From the NCBI RefSeq assembly GCF_009649685.1, contig NZ_WJPK01000002.1, forward strand, positions 28,108-92,107: a stretch of DNA of 64,000 bases. The letters run 5' to 3'. This stretch comes from Flavobacteriaceae bacterium EG-1. GTDB lineage: Bacteria; Bacteroidota; Bacteroidia; Flavobacteriales; Flavobacteriaceae. The notes beneath the pieces were generated by a model, which was given only the letters and a program-made list of their open reading frames with translations, made no database searches and was not told the DNA's origin. The translations under genes were made by a program, and so were the position numbers. Every line of letters starts with the position of its first letter. Position 1 is the first letter of the stretch. Positions 34,626 to 44,870 of the stretch are shown piece by piece.

Positions 34626-35768
34626 ATGAATTTTTCACTTACGGAAGAACAACTAATGATTCAACAAGCGGCAAGAGATTTTGCTCAAACTGAACTTTTG
34701 CCTGAAGTTATTGAGCGCGATGATGAACAACGTTTTCCTTTTAAAGAAGTTAAAAAAATGGGAGAACTTGGTTTTTTGGGGATGATGGTGGACACTAAGT
34801 ATGGTGGAAGCAATCTTGATACCGTTTCATACGTATTAGTAATGGAAGAACTTTCAAAAATAGACCCCTCAGCTTCAGTAATTGTCTCTGTCAACAACTC
34901 ACTAGTGTGTTGGGGTTTAGAGACTTTTGGAAATGATACCCAAAAAGAAAAATATTTATCACGTCTGGCAACAGGAGAAATCATTGGTGCGTTTTGCTTA
35001 TCGGAACCTGAAGCAGGTAGTGATGCCACATCACAAAAGACAACAGCCATAGACAAAGGTGACCATTACCTATTAAATGGCACAAAAAACTGGATAACAA
35101 ATGGTGGTACCGCCGAAGTATACCTAGTAATTGCGCAAACCGACAAAGAAAAAGGGCACAAAGGCATTAATGTACTTATTGTTGAAAAAGGCATGGATGG
35201 ATTTGAAATTGGACCTAAAGAAAATAAACTTGGTATACGGGGTAGTGACACCCATTCGTTGAACTTTAACGATGTAAAAATTCCTAAAGAAAACAGAATT
35301 GGTGATGATGGTTTTGGATTTAAATTTGCAATGAAAACGCTCGCCGGAGGTCGAATTGGGATCGCAGCCCAAGCTTTAGGAATAGCCGCAGGCGCTTATG
35401 AGTTAGCGTTAAAATACTCCAAAGAACGTAAAGCTTTTGGTACCGAAATTTCTAATCATCAGGCCATAGCATTTAAGCTAGCAGATATGCACACACAAAT
35501 ACAAGCAGCAAGACATTTAGTATACAAAGCAGCATGGGACAAGGACCAAGGCAAAGATTACGATCTTTCTGGTGCTATGGCAAAATTATATGCTTCCCAA
35601 GTGGCAATGGACACTACTATTGAAGCGGTGCAAATTCACGGCGGCAACGGATTTGTAAAAGAATATCATGTTGAACGCCTAATGCGTGATGCTAAGATTA
35701 CTCAAATCTATGAGGGTACAAGCGAGATTCAAAAAATAGTAATTTCAAGAAGCATCTTAAGAAACTAA
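34626..35768 (+). CDS. Acyl-CoA dehydrogenase
   Basis: This 380-residue flavoprotein has normal length and the family motifs: FCLSEPEAGSDA, ITNGGTAEVYLV, RKAFGTEISNHQAIAFKLADM, VQIHGGNGFVKEYHVERLMRDAKI and IYEGTSEIQK. The catalytic base is Glu363 in YEGT, the position used by short- and medium-chain enzymes. It oxidises acyl-CoA to enoyl-CoA with FAD, passing electrons to ETF. It is a single gene with its own promoter. Confidence 0.94.
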   Translation: MNFSLTEEQLMIQQAARDFAQTELLPEVIERDDEQRFPFKEVKKMGELGFLGMMVDTKYGGSNLDTVSYVLVMEELSKIDPSASVIVSVNNSLVCWGLETFGNDTQKEKYLSRLATGEIIGAFCLSEPEAGSDATSQKTTAIDKGDHYLLNGTKNWITNGGTAEVYLVIAQTDKEKGHKGINVLIVEKGMDGFEIGPKENKLGIRGSDTHSLNFNDVKIPKENRIGDDGFGFKFAMKTLAGGRIGIAAQALGIAAGAYELALKYSKERKAFGTEISNHQAIAFKLADMHTQIQAARHLVYKAAWDKDQGKDYDLSGAMAKLYASQVAMDTTIEAVQIHGGNGFVKEYHVERLMRDAKITQIYEGTSEIQKIVISRSILRN

Positions 35769-35971
35769 GATGATTATCCATTAAATTAACTTGTTTTTCA
35801 AAGATTTTCCAATAAGCCCATTATCAATATCACAATTAAATAGGGTGAAAATTTCGATATTTCATTTAAATTGGACAATTATCACAAACGTTGATTTTTT
35901 TATTCAATTATCCCGTAACAATTGCATAAAATACATCAAAATTGATATTTTTGATTAAATACCTCAAGAAC

Positions 35972-38900
35972 ATGACGTTGAAGAAACAGGGGCTTTACTC
36001 GCCCGAATTTGAGCATGATAACTGCGGAGCAGGATTCATTTGTAGCCTTAAAGGAAAAAAGTCTAATGATATTATTCATAAGGCATTAGAAATTTTAGAT
36101 AAGTTAGAACATCGCGGTGCTGTCAGTGCAGATGGTAAAACTGGTGATGGCGCTGGAATTCTAATAGACATTCCTCACGAATTTTTCCTGGAAACGTGCT
36201 CTTTTGAATTGCCCGAAGCTGGCGAATACGCGGTAGCTAACGTTTTCTTACCACAAAAGGAAAATCAACGCGACTTTTGCGTTGCAATTTTTGAAGAAAA
36301 CATTGCAAAACAAGGGCTTAAATTTTTAGGTTGGCGAGATGTTCCAGTGAATAGATCAATTCCTGGAAGAATTGCAATGGAGACTGAACCTTTTGTTAAG
36401 CAACTTTTTGTTGGTAAAAGTTCTGAAGACCAATCTTTTTTCGAATTCAATTTAAAATTGTACATCGCAAGAAAAACAACTGAGCATACAATTAATGCTT
36501 CTAAAATGTCTGAAAGCAAGTTTTTCTATGTGCCGAGTTTATCTACTAAAATTGTAATTTTCAAAGGGCTTTTAATGCCTAAAGATATTAGTCTTTATTA
36601 TAAGGACTTAATGGACCCACGAGTTATTACTCGATTAGCGCTTGTACACCAGCGATTCTCAACAAATACTTTTCCAACATGGGATCTTGCACAACCGTTT
36701 AGATACATGTGCCATAATGGAGAAATAAACACACTACGTGGAAACGTTTCTCGAATGAAATCGCGCGAAGAACTTTTAAAAAGCGATTTGTTTGGAGAAG
36801 AAATAAAAAATATACTTCCAATAATTCTTCCTGCCAAATCAGATTCAGCTACAATGGATATGGTTGTTGAATTATTGTTGATGACCGGCAGATCCTTACC
36901 TGAAGTAATGATGATTTTAGTGCCAGAAGCATGGGAGAAAAACGCCGACATGTCTGATGCTAAGAAAGCATTTTACGAGTATCACTCGTGTATGATGGAA
37001 CCTTGGGATGGCCCTGCATCTATTCCATTTACTGATGGCAATTACATCGGTGCCGTTTTAGACCGAAATGGATTACGACCTTCGCGCTACTCCGTTACTA
37101 AAGATGGCTACGTGATTATGTCCTCTGAAGTAGGTGTTGTTGACATAGAACCTGAAAATATTCAAATGCATGGTCGATTAGAACCAGGCAAGATGTTTTT
37201 GGTTAATATGGAAGAAGGACGAATAGTGAATGACGAAGAGATTAAAGAAGAAATTGCTCAGCGAAACCCATATAAAAAATGGCTCGACAGCAATATGGTT
37301 CATTTAGCCGATATTCCTTATAATGATTGTCCGTTATTTTTAGGAGAAGCCTCCTTAGAAAAAAGGAAATCTACTTTTGGATATACTCTTGAAGATATTA
37401 ACACTATAATTCTTCCAATGGGTAAAAGCGCAAAAGAACCTATTGGCTCTATGGGTTCCGACACTCCTATTGCCGTACTTTCTGAAAGACCTCAACTTAT
37501 ATACAATTATTTTCAACAACTGTTTGCACAAGTTACGAATCCACCTTTAGATGGTATTCGAGAAGAAATGATTACAGATATAAGTTTAACTTTAGGAAGT
37601 GATCAAAACATTTTCGAGTCAACAGAACTACATTGTAGAAAGTTAAAAATTAAGAACCCTGTTATATCTAAGGAAGATTTAGATAAAATAAAAAATTATG
37701 ATGTAAGTCCAGACTACAAGGTTGTATCTATACCAATGCTCTATCAAATTAAAAAAGGTCTTAATGGCCTTGAAGATGCATTGGCAAGTATTTTAGACAA
37801 AGCATCTAAGGCAATTGATGAAGGCACGAATATCATCATATTATCAGATCGAAATGTGAGTAAAGGTTTAGCACCGATACCAGCGCTGCTAGCATGTTCT
37901 TTTGTAAATAGTGGCTTACAAAGATTAGGCAAAAGATCTAAATTAAGCATCATTATAGAATCTGCTGAACCAAGAGAAGTACATCACTTCTGTCTATTAT
38001 TTGGCTTTGGTGCAAGTGCAATAAATCCTTATTTAGTTAATGAAATTATTGCTGAACAAATTGAAGAACGAGATATCACAGAATATTCGTTTGAAGATGC
38101 TATTCAAAATTACAACAAAGCTATTGGAAAAGGTATTCTAAAAGTTATGAATAAGATTGGAATTTCAACTTTGAATTCTTATCGTGGTTCTCAGCTCTTT
38201 GAATGCATTGGAATAAACACTAAAGTGGTAGATAAATATTTCCCTAATACCCCAACTAGAATTCAGGGTATTGGTCTTTACGAAATAGAGAAAGAAATTG
38301 CAAAAAGGCATCAAAAAGCTTTTTCAGATGTTGAAATTGCTGCTGACTTAGACCTTGAAGTTGGTGGTGAATATCGCTGGAGAAGAGATGGCGAAAAACA
38401 TATGTTCAACCCGCTCACAATCGCTAAATTACAAAAGGCTGTACGTGGCAATGAGCCTGAGACCTATAGTGAATATGCTAAATTAATAAACGAGCAATCT
38501 AAAAATCTTCTTACTATTAGAGGTTTATTTGAATTTTCAAACTACGACCCTATTCCTTTGGAAGAAGTTGAACCATGGACAGAAATCGTAAAACGATTTA
38601 AAACTGGCGCTATGTCTTACGGTTCTATTAGCAAAGAAGCACATGAGAATTTAGCAATTGCTATGAACCGCATCGGAGGAAAGAGTAATTCTGGTGAAGG
38701 TGGTGAAGACGCTGAACGATTTTACAAAAACGCATCTGGAGATTGGAAAAATAGTGCAATAAAACAAGTTGCTTCAGGTCGTTTTGGTGTAACATCTAAT
38801 TATTTAACTAACGCTAAAGAGATACAAATAAAAATGGCACAAGGTGCCAAACCAGGTGAGGGTGGTCAATTGCCAGGGCCAAAAGTAAATCCGGCAATTG

Positions 38901-40480
38901 CGAAAACAAGAAATTCAACTCCTTATGTTGGTTTAATTTCCCCACCACCACATCATGATATTTATTCAATTGAAGATTTGTCTCAATTGATTTACGATTT
39001 AAAATCAGCTAACAGATCCGCAAGAGTGAATGTAAAGCTGGTTTCTGAAGTTGGTGTTGGAACAGTTGCCGCGGGTGTTTCTAAAGCAAAAGCTGATGTT
39101 GTATTGGTTTCAGGTTTCGATGGTGGAACAGGAGCCTCACCATTAACCTCTCTTAAACATGCAGGACTACCATGGGAATTGGGAATAGCTGAGGCACAGC
39201 AAACTTTGGTTATGAACGACCTTAGAAATAGAATCGTTCTAGAATGTGATGGCCAACTAAAAACAGGACGTGATGTTGCAGTAGCTTGCCTGCTTGGCGC
39301 CGAAGAATTCGGTTTTGCCACAGCACCTCTGGTTGCCTCTGGTTGCATTATGATGCGTGTTTGTCATTTAAATACTTGCCCAGTGGGTATTGCAACTCAA
39401 AATCCGGAACTTCGTAAAAAATTCGCAGGAAAACCTGAGCACGTTGTAAACTACATGTACTTTGTAGCACAAGAACTTAGAGAGATAATGGCGCAATTAG
39501 GTTTTAGAACTGTAAATGAAATGGTTGGCCAAGTTCAAAAACTAGATCGTAAAAAGGCTATTGAACATTATAAAGCTTCTGGAATTGATTTAAGCCCTAT
39601 TTTACATCAAATTGATGTTCCTGCTGGTACAAAATTATATAATACTAAAAAGCAAAGTCACCATATTGAAGATTCAATTGAATTTGATATTATTAAAAAA
39701 GCAAACCCATCTTTATTTCGTAAAGAAAAACTTGCGCTTGATTACCCTATTAAAAATACCGATCGAGCTGTAGGTGCAATTATCAGTAACGAAATCTCTA
39801 AAACATATGGTGCTGAAGGCCTTCCGATAAACACTCTTAAAATTAACTTTACAGGATCTGCAGGACAAAGTTTTGGAGCGTTTGCAACAAGAGGCTTAAC
39901 TCTTACTGTAAATGGTAATACAAATGATTATCTTGGCAAAGGATTATGTGGCGCAAAACTTGTTGTTAAAGTACCTGAAAAAGCCACCTTTGTACCAGAA
40001 GAAAATGTTATTACTGGAAATGTTGCATTATATGGTGCAACAGCAGGTAGAGCGTACATAAATGGTAAAGCTGGAGAACGATTTTGTGTTCGCAACTCAG
40101 GAGCTAAAACTGTTGTAGAAGGTATTGGTGATCACGGTTGCGAATATATGACTGGTGGTATTGCCGTTATACTTGGTGAAGTAGGTCGAAATTTCGGAGC
40201 AGGTATGAGTGGTGGATTAGCATTTGTATTTGATCCAAATAAAACATTCGAGAAAAACTGCAATAAAGAGTCTTTAAATCTTCTACCTGTTGATGAACAA
40301 GAAGATATTAAACAATTAAAAGAATTAATCGAGAGCCATTACAATTACACGATGAGTCCGTTGGCACAGCGAATATTAGAGAATTGGGAAAAAAGTCTCC
40401 CTAAATTCATAAAAGTATTCCCTGAAGAATACCGACAAGCACTTATTAGAATGGAAGAAGAAAAATTACAAAGTATATAG
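35972..40480 (+). CDS. gltB: Glutamate synthase, large subunit
   Basis: The ATG at 35972 is preferred. An in-frame TTG at 35942 would add ten residues absent from the family. The 1502-residue product has a short propeptide ending before Cys18 (EHDNCGAGF), the nucleophile of the N-terminal glutaminase domain after cleavage. The central and FMN-binding synthase domains follow, with GAKPGEGGQLPGPKV and the 3Fe-4S cysteines in CIMMRVCHLNTCPVG. A C-terminal beta-helix (about 1240-1430) is rich in Gly repeats. It makes glutamate from glutamine and 2-oxoglutarate with GltD, encoded 7 bp downstream. Confidence 0.95.
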   Translation: MTLKKQGLYSPEFEHDNCGAGFICSLKGKKSNDIIHKALEILDKLEHRGAVSADGKTGDGAGILIDIPHEFFLETCSFELPEAGEYAVANVFLPQKENQRDFCVAIFEENIAKQGLKFLGWRDVPVNRSIPGRIAMETEPFVKQLFVGKSSEDQSFFEFNLKLYIARKTTEHTINASKMSESKFFYVPSLSTKIVIFKGLLMPKDISLYYKDLMDPRVITRLALVHQRFSTNTFPTWDLAQPFRYMCHNGEINTLRGNVSRMKSREELLKSDLFGEEIKNILPIILPAKSDSATMDMVVELLLMTGRSLPEVMMILVPEAWEKNADMSDAKKAFYEYHSCMMEPWDGPASIPFTDGNYIGAVLDRNGLRPSRYSVTKDGYVIMSSEVGVVDIEPENIQMHGRLEPGKMFLVNMEEGRIVNDEEIKEEIAQRNPYKKWLDSNMVHLADIPYNDCPLFLGEASLEKRKSTFGYTLEDINTIILPMGKSAKEPIGSMGSDTPIAVLSERPQLIYNYFQQLFAQVTNPPLDGIREEMITDISLTLGSDQNIFESTELHCRKLKIKNPVISKEDLDKIKNYDVSPDYKVVSIPMLYQIKKGLNGLEDALASILDKASKAIDEGTNIIILSDRNVSKGLAPIPALLACSFVNSGLQRLGKRSKLSIIIESAEPREVHHFCLLFGFGASAINPYLVNEIIAEQIEERDITEYSFEDAIQNYNKAIGKGILKVMNKIGISTLNSYRGSQLFECIGINTKVVDKYFPNTPTRIQGIGLYEIEKEIAKRHQKAFSDVEIAADLDLEVGGEYRWRRDGEKHMFNPLTIAKLQKAVRGNEPETYSEYAKLINEQSKNLLTIRGLFEFSNYDPIPLEEVEPWTEIVKRFKTGAMSYGSISKEAHENLAIAMNRIGGKSNSGEGGEDAERFYKNASGDWKNSAIKQVASGRFGVTSNYLTNAKEIQIKMAQGAKPGEGGQLPGPKVNPAIAKTRNSTPYVGLISPPPHHDIYSIEDLSQLIYDLKSANRSARVNVKLVSEVGVGTVAAGVSKAKADVVLVSGFDGGTGASPLTSLKHAGLPWELGIAEAQQTLVMNDLRNRIVLECDGQLKTGRDVAVACLLGAEEFGFATAPLVASGCIMMRVCHLNTCPVGIATQNPELRKKFAGKPEHVVNYMYFVAQELREIMAQLGFRTVNEMVGQVQKLDRKKAIEHYKASGIDLSPILHQIDVPAGTKLYNTKKQSHHIEDSIEFDIIKKANPSLFRKEKLALDYPIKNTDRAVGAIISNEISKTYGAEGLPINTLKINFTGSAGQSFGAFATRGLTLTVNGNTNDYLGKGLCGAKLVVKVPEKATFVPEENVITGNVALYGATAGRAYINGKAGERFCVRNSGAKTVVEGIGDHGCEYMTGGIAVILGEVGRNFGAGMSGGLAFVFDPNKTFEKNCNKESLNLLPVDEQEDIKQLKELIESHYNYTMSPLAQRILENWEKSLPKFIKVFPEEYRQALIRMEEEKLQSI

Positions 40481-40487
40481 TTTAGAC

Positions 40488-41954
40488 ATGGGAAAGACTA
40501 CAGGATTTTTAGAATTTGAAAGAAAAGTAGAAGGTTACGAACCAGTTCAAGAGCGTGTCAAAAACTATAAGGAATTTACGACGCCGCTTAAAGAAAAAGA
40601 CTTAAAAGAACAAGGAGCACGTTGCATGGATTGTGGAATTCCTTTCTGCCACAGCGGGTGTCCACTTGGAAATTTAATTCCCGATTTTAATGATGCCGTA
40701 TACCGAGGCAAATGGGAAAAAGCATCAGCTATTTTACATTCAACAAATAATTTTCCAGAATTCACAGGAAGACTTTGTCCAGCACCTTGCGAAGAAGCTT
40801 GTGTACTAGGCATTAACGAGGACCCTGTTACCATCGAAAATATTGAAAAAAATATCGTTGAAACGGCATTCAAAAAAGGTTGGATTGTAGCGCAACCACC
40901 AAAGGATAGAACAGGTAAAAAAGTCGCAGTTGTTGGTTCTGGCCCTTCGGGGTTAGCCGCAGCACAACAATTAAATCGGGCAGGACATTTAGTCACAGTT
41001 TTTGAACGTGATGAAAAGCCAGGTGGACTTTTAAGATATGGTATTCCAGATTTTAAGATGGAAAAACATATTATTGATAGAAGATTAGAAGTCTTAGAAG
41101 AAGAAGGTATCGAATTCAAATGCGGAACGCATATTGGCGTAGATTTAAAAGCTGACGAATTAAAAAAAGATTTTGACGCAATTGTACTATGTGGTGGGGC
41201 AACGGTTCGAAGAAATCTTCCCATAGAAGGAGCAGATTTAAATGGTGTAGTTCAAGCAATGGATTTCTTACCACAAAACAATAGACGTGTAGACGGAGTT
41301 AAGAAATTTGAGAAAGAGATTTTGGCTACAGGCAAAGATGTTATTGTAATTGGTGGTGGTGATACTGGATCCGATTGTATTGGGACATCAATAAGACAAG
41401 GAGCATTATCTGTTTCAAACTTCGAAATAATGCCAATGTCTACTACGACAAGACCAAAAGATCAACCTTGGCCATTTTGGCCCATGCGTTTACGTACCAG
41501 CACCTCCCATAAAGAAGGAGCTGATAGATTTTTTAGTATTTCAACCAAGAAATTTATTGGTGATAAAGACGGAAACTTAAAAGGTTTAATCACCTCCGAA
41601 GTAGAGTGGATAAAGGTGCCCGGAAAAAGACCCGAATTAAAAGAAGTTGAAGGAACAGAAAAAGAATGGAAATGCGAATTGGCATTACTTGCTATGGGTT
41701 TCACTGGATCAGAAATGACAATCGCTGAACAACTTGGACTTGAAGCGGACCCAAGAACTAACATTAAAGCAACGGAGGATAATTACAAAACTAACGTTCC
41801 AGGAGTATTTGCTGCTGGAGATCAAAGAAGAGGACAATCTTTAATAGTTTGGGCAATCTCAGAAGGACGTCAAGCAGCTCACCATGTTGATTCTTATCTA
41901 ATGGGATCATCTAATTTACCATTAAAAGGTCCAGGAGACTTGCCTAGAGTATAA
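40488..41954 (+). CDS. gltD: Glutamate synthase, small subunit
   Basis: This 488-residue protein has the N-terminal iron-sulfur region (CMDCGIPFCHSGCPLGN, then CPAPCEEAC). Two nucleotide-binding folds follow: GSGPSGLAAAQQL for FAD and VIGGGDTGSDC for NAD(P)H. The C-terminus has the expected GVFAAGDQRRGQSLIVWAI. It supplies electrons from NAD(P)H to GltB. It starts 7 bp after gltB in the same operon. Confidence 0.95.
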   Translation: MGKTTGFLEFERKVEGYEPVQERVKNYKEFTTPLKEKDLKEQGARCMDCGIPFCHSGCPLGNLIPDFNDAVYRGKWEKASAILHSTNNFPEFTGRLCPAPCEEACVLGINEDPVTIENIEKNIVETAFKKGWIVAQPPKDRTGKKVAVVGSGPSGLAAAQQLNRAGHLVTVFERDEKPGGLLRYGIPDFKMEKHIIDRRLEVLEEEGIEFKCGTHIGVDLKADELKKDFDAIVLCGGATVRRNLPIEGADLNGVVQAMDFLPQNNRRVDGVKKFEKEILATGKDVIVIGGGDTGSDCIGTSIRQGALSVSNFEIMPMSTTTRPKDQPWPFWPMRLRTSTSHKEGADRFFSISTKKFIGDKDGNLKGLITSEVEWIKVPGKRPELKEVEGTEKEWKCELALLAMGFTGSEMTIAEQLGLEADPRTNIKATEDNYKTNVPGVFAAGDQRRGQSLIVWAISEGRQAAHHVDSYLMGSSNLPLKGPGDLPRV

Positions 41955-41976
41955 ATTTTAATAACCGGTAGTAGTC

Positions 41977-42058
41977 CATTAGAGGTTTTTTTAACTGCAA
42001 TGTGTTTTCATAATCAAATAAGCACGGTATATTTGCATTCTCAATCAAACCTCTAATG
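41977..42058. repeat. 12-bp inverted repeat spanning the promoter and start codon of the TonB-dependent receptor
   Basis: CATTAGAGGTTT (41977-41988) and AAACCTCTAATG (42047-42058) are exact inverse copies 58 bp apart. The right arm includes the receptor's ATG. A dyad of this spacing could form an operator pair, but one such repeat by chance in 64 kb of AT-rich DNA is not excluded. Confidence 0.4.
42028..42035 (+). promoter_or_regulatory. -7 box (TATATTTG) of the TonB-dependent receptor gene
   Basis: The sequence matches TAnnTTTG exactly and lies 20 bp before the ATG, implying a very short leader. A TTTTC stretch at 42005-42009 is a weak -33 candidate. Confidence 0.5.
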
Positions 42059-44869
42059 AACAAACTTTCCACTACACTGCTTTTTGCTACGTTTTTTATT
42101 ATTTCAAGTACAGTCTTTTCTCAAATTACCATTAATGGAGAAGTAAAAGATAACTTAGGAAACCCATTGGCTGGTGCCAATGTTTTTTTATCTCCTGCTG
42201 ATAAATATGTAGTTACAGATATGCAAGGGGAATTTGAAATACCTGGTGTAAATAAAGGCACATATATACTTACCATTACATATGTTGGCATAAGAACTTA
42301 TAAAGAAACATTAGAAATTGCAAATGAAGACATTTCATTAGAACTTACTTTATTAGATGACCCTCTCAATTTACAAAACATTGTAGTTACAGGAAATTTT
42401 GACCCTAGACTACAACTACAATCAAGTACGTCAATCACCACTTTAGACGCAAAAACAATTCAAAAAACAACTCAAAGAGGCACGGCTGATTTATTACAAG
42501 CTATACCAGGCACATTTACCGACCCTTCCGCAGGAGAAGTGTTTACGAAAGTATATACTAGAGGTATCTCAGCTTCCGCAGAAGATGATATGGGTTGGTA
42601 TTACGTATCATTACAAGAAGATGGTTTGCCCGTCAGCTTAGTTCAGCATTCGTATTACGGTCCTGATTTATTTCATAGAATTGATATCACTACAACTAAA
42701 TTAGAAGCTGTTCGCGGGGGCAATGCAGCTATTACAGCTCTAAATGGACCTGGCGGAATTTATAATTTCATCTCACAGGCGAAAAGAGAAACTTTCGGAG
42801 GTGAAATTCAATTGCAAGGAGGAGTACAAGGAGAAAGCAATTTAAGTACTAGAATAGATGGAACTATTGGTGGTACATTAGGAAACAACTGGTACTATAA
42901 TTTTGGTGGCCATTATAGAAACGATGAAGGTGCTAGAAATACTGATTTTACATTTAGTAAAGGTGGACAAATTAAGTTTAATTTACTCAAAGAACATAAC
43001 AATGGCTATATTAAGTTTTACGGTAAAGTCTTAGATGATTTTACAAATAGATATACTGGTGTTGCCGCTATTAATTGGAACAACCCAGAAGCTGCTTTTG
43101 GCCAAGATTTTAAATCTACCGCATTAATGATGCCTGCATTCAATGCTAGTGTTCCCGATGGTCGTCGGGTTAACGAAGGAGCTACAAATTCTTTCAACCC
43201 AGCTCAAGGTGCACATGCTCAAGACCGAGCTTTTGGAGTTGATTTACTACATAGTTTAGGAAATAATTGGTCGGTTCGTTTTAATTTAAAACATTCAGAT
43301 AAAAGTGCGAATTGGCAAACTGCTATTAGCAATGCTTTTGTTTCACTAAGTAATCCACTAGCTTATTTTATTACTGGTGCTCAATTTCCAGTAGGACAAG
43401 TTGTCTTCAACGATGCTGTATCGCAAACTGAAATAGCTCGGGTAGATAATAGTGGCATCTTTAGTGGCGAACCGTTTAATTATATTTCTGGAAGCTTACC
43501 TAACGATGCAATTATGGGAACTGCATCTTGGTTAAAACAGAATGAATCTGATGAATGGATGAACCAATTAACTATTCGTAAAAAAGGAGATAATCATGAC
43601 CTTAATTTTGGATTTGCTGGTGGACTATCTTCAACATCATTATATACACAAGGTAGTTTTGGCTTTGTAACCTATGAACCTAATCCAAGAATGCTTCAAG
43701 TTAGCTTGCAAAATCCCGGACAACCAACTATTGAACTCTCAGATGAAAATGGCCTTAGTAATTACGGTGGATTATTCTTTGATAATTCTAGAGCAGATGT
43801 TACGCAACTTGCCTTCTTTGCAAACGACAACTGGAAATTAAATGAAAACATTTATATAGATTTAGGCTTACGATACGAAACAATATCTCATAAAGGGAGT
43901 AAAGACCAATCAGCTCCATTAGATCGAGTTGGAGGTGTAGACGGCAACCCACTTACGGACTATGACAATGGATTATTAGTGCCAACAGGTGAACAAGACA
44001 GTTTCGACTACAACTATAACTATATCTCATATTCAGCCGGCATTAATTATAAATTGAATGATAATGCTGCTTTATTCGCAAGATTTTCATCGGGAAATAA
44101 AGCACCAGAACTTAATTATTATTTTAACAACTTTACAAATGTTCCGATAAATCAAGCAGGTGAAGTACAAAAAATAAATCAAGCTGAATTAGGTTTGAAA
44201 TTTTCAGAAAGCAACTTTTCTGCAACAGCTACTGCATTTTACAGTACACTTTCTAACATAGGTATCGCTGACTTTGCCTTCGACAGCGACACAAATAGTG
44301 TTTTTTATACACCAATACAATTTAACGACTCTAGAACGATGGGTGTAGAATGGGAAAGTGCTTATACAGCAACAGCAAACTTAACCTTTAGATTCAATGG
44401 AACATTACAAGAGGGAAAAGCAACTAAATGGACTGTATATAACGCGGAAGGCTCTGTTGATGTTTCAGATGATAATACTATTGACTATTCAGACAACAAA
44501 CTACCTTTTAACCCCAACCTAATGTTTAACTTAGGTGCTGAATACAACAATCAAGTAGTAAATGGATTTTTTAGATGGCAATTCATGGGAGAGCGTGAAG
44601 GCAACATTGCCAATGCTTTTCAATTATCGGCCTACAGTATTTTCAACTTAGGTCTAGGCTTTAATGTAAGTGAAAATATTGCACTTAATTTATTAGTAAA
44701 TAATTTATTCAATTCCGATGGATTAGCTAATTTCTTTGGAGCAAACGAATTTGGCGCAAGTGCTAATGGAGTTACCAATGAATATATTGCCGAGAATCCT
44801 GATGCTAGTTTTGTTGTGGTACCAGTATTACCAACAAGCACAATGATAAGAGTAGGTTATCGATTTTAA
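42056..44869 (+). CDS. TonB-dependent receptor
   Basis: This 937-residue outer-membrane receptor has a signal peptide (about 1-22), a carboxypeptidase-regulatory-like domain (about 24-105), a plug (about 110-240, with DLLQAIPGTF and GGNAAITALNGPGGIYNF) and a beta-barrel ending in the C-terminal Phe of RVGYRF. It is not a SusC-type protein: there is no SusD next to it and the plug lacks the SusC signatures. The substrate is unknown. It ends 1 bp from the stop of the convergent ThuA-like gene, with no room for a terminator between them. Confidence 0.9.
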   Translation: MNKLSTTLLFATFFIISSTVFSQITINGEVKDNLGNPLAGANVFLSPADKYVVTDMQGEFEIPGVNKGTYILTITYVGIRTYKETLEIANEDISLELTLLDDPLNLQNIVVTGNFDPRLQLQSSTSITTLDAKTIQKTTQRGTADLLQAIPGTFTDPSAGEVFTKVYTRGISASAEDDMGWYYVSLQEDGLPVSLVQHSYYGPDLFHRIDITTTKLEAVRGGNAAITALNGPGGIYNFISQAKRETFGGEIQLQGGVQGESNLSTRIDGTIGGTLGNNWYYNFGGHYRNDEGARNTDFTFSKGGQIKFNLLKEHNNGYIKFYGKVLDDFTNRYTGVAAINWNNPEAAFGQDFKSTALMMPAFNASVPDGRRVNEGATNSFNPAQGAHAQDRAFGVDLLHSLGNNWSVRFNLKHSDKSANWQTAISNAFVSLSNPLAYFITGAQFPVGQVVFNDAVSQTEIARVDNSGIFSGEPFNYISGSLPNDAIMGTASWLKQNESDEWMNQLTIRKKGDNHDLNFGFAGGLSSTSLYTQGSFGFVTYEPNPRMLQVSLQNPGQPTIELSDENGLSNYGGLFFDNSRADVTQLAFFANDNWKLNENIYIDLGLRYETISHKGSKDQSAPLDRVGGVDGNPLTDYDNGLLVPTGEQDSFDYNYNYISYSAGINYKLNDNAALFARFSSGNKAPELNYYFNNFTNVPINQAGEVQKINQAELGLKFSESNFSATATAFYSTLSNIGIADFAFDSDTNSVFYTPIQFNDSRTMGVEWESAYTATANLTFRFNGTLQEGKATKWTVYNAEGSVDVSDDNTIDYSDNKLPFNPNLMFNLGAEYNNQVVNGFFRWQFMGEREGNIANAFQLSAYSIFNLGLGFNVSENIALNLLVNNLFNSDGLANFFGANEFGASANGVTNEYIAENPDASFVVVPVLPTSTMIRVGYRF

Positions 44870-44870
44870 A

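Noticed and set aside
35942..35971. TTG start extending GltB by ten residues
   Set aside because: The ATG at 35972 gives the normal short propeptide before the catalytic cysteine; the extra residues have no family support.
40565..41224. 219-codon minus-strand frame inside gltD
   Set aside because: gltD is unmistakable on the plus strand with full motifs; the antisense frame has no family-like features.
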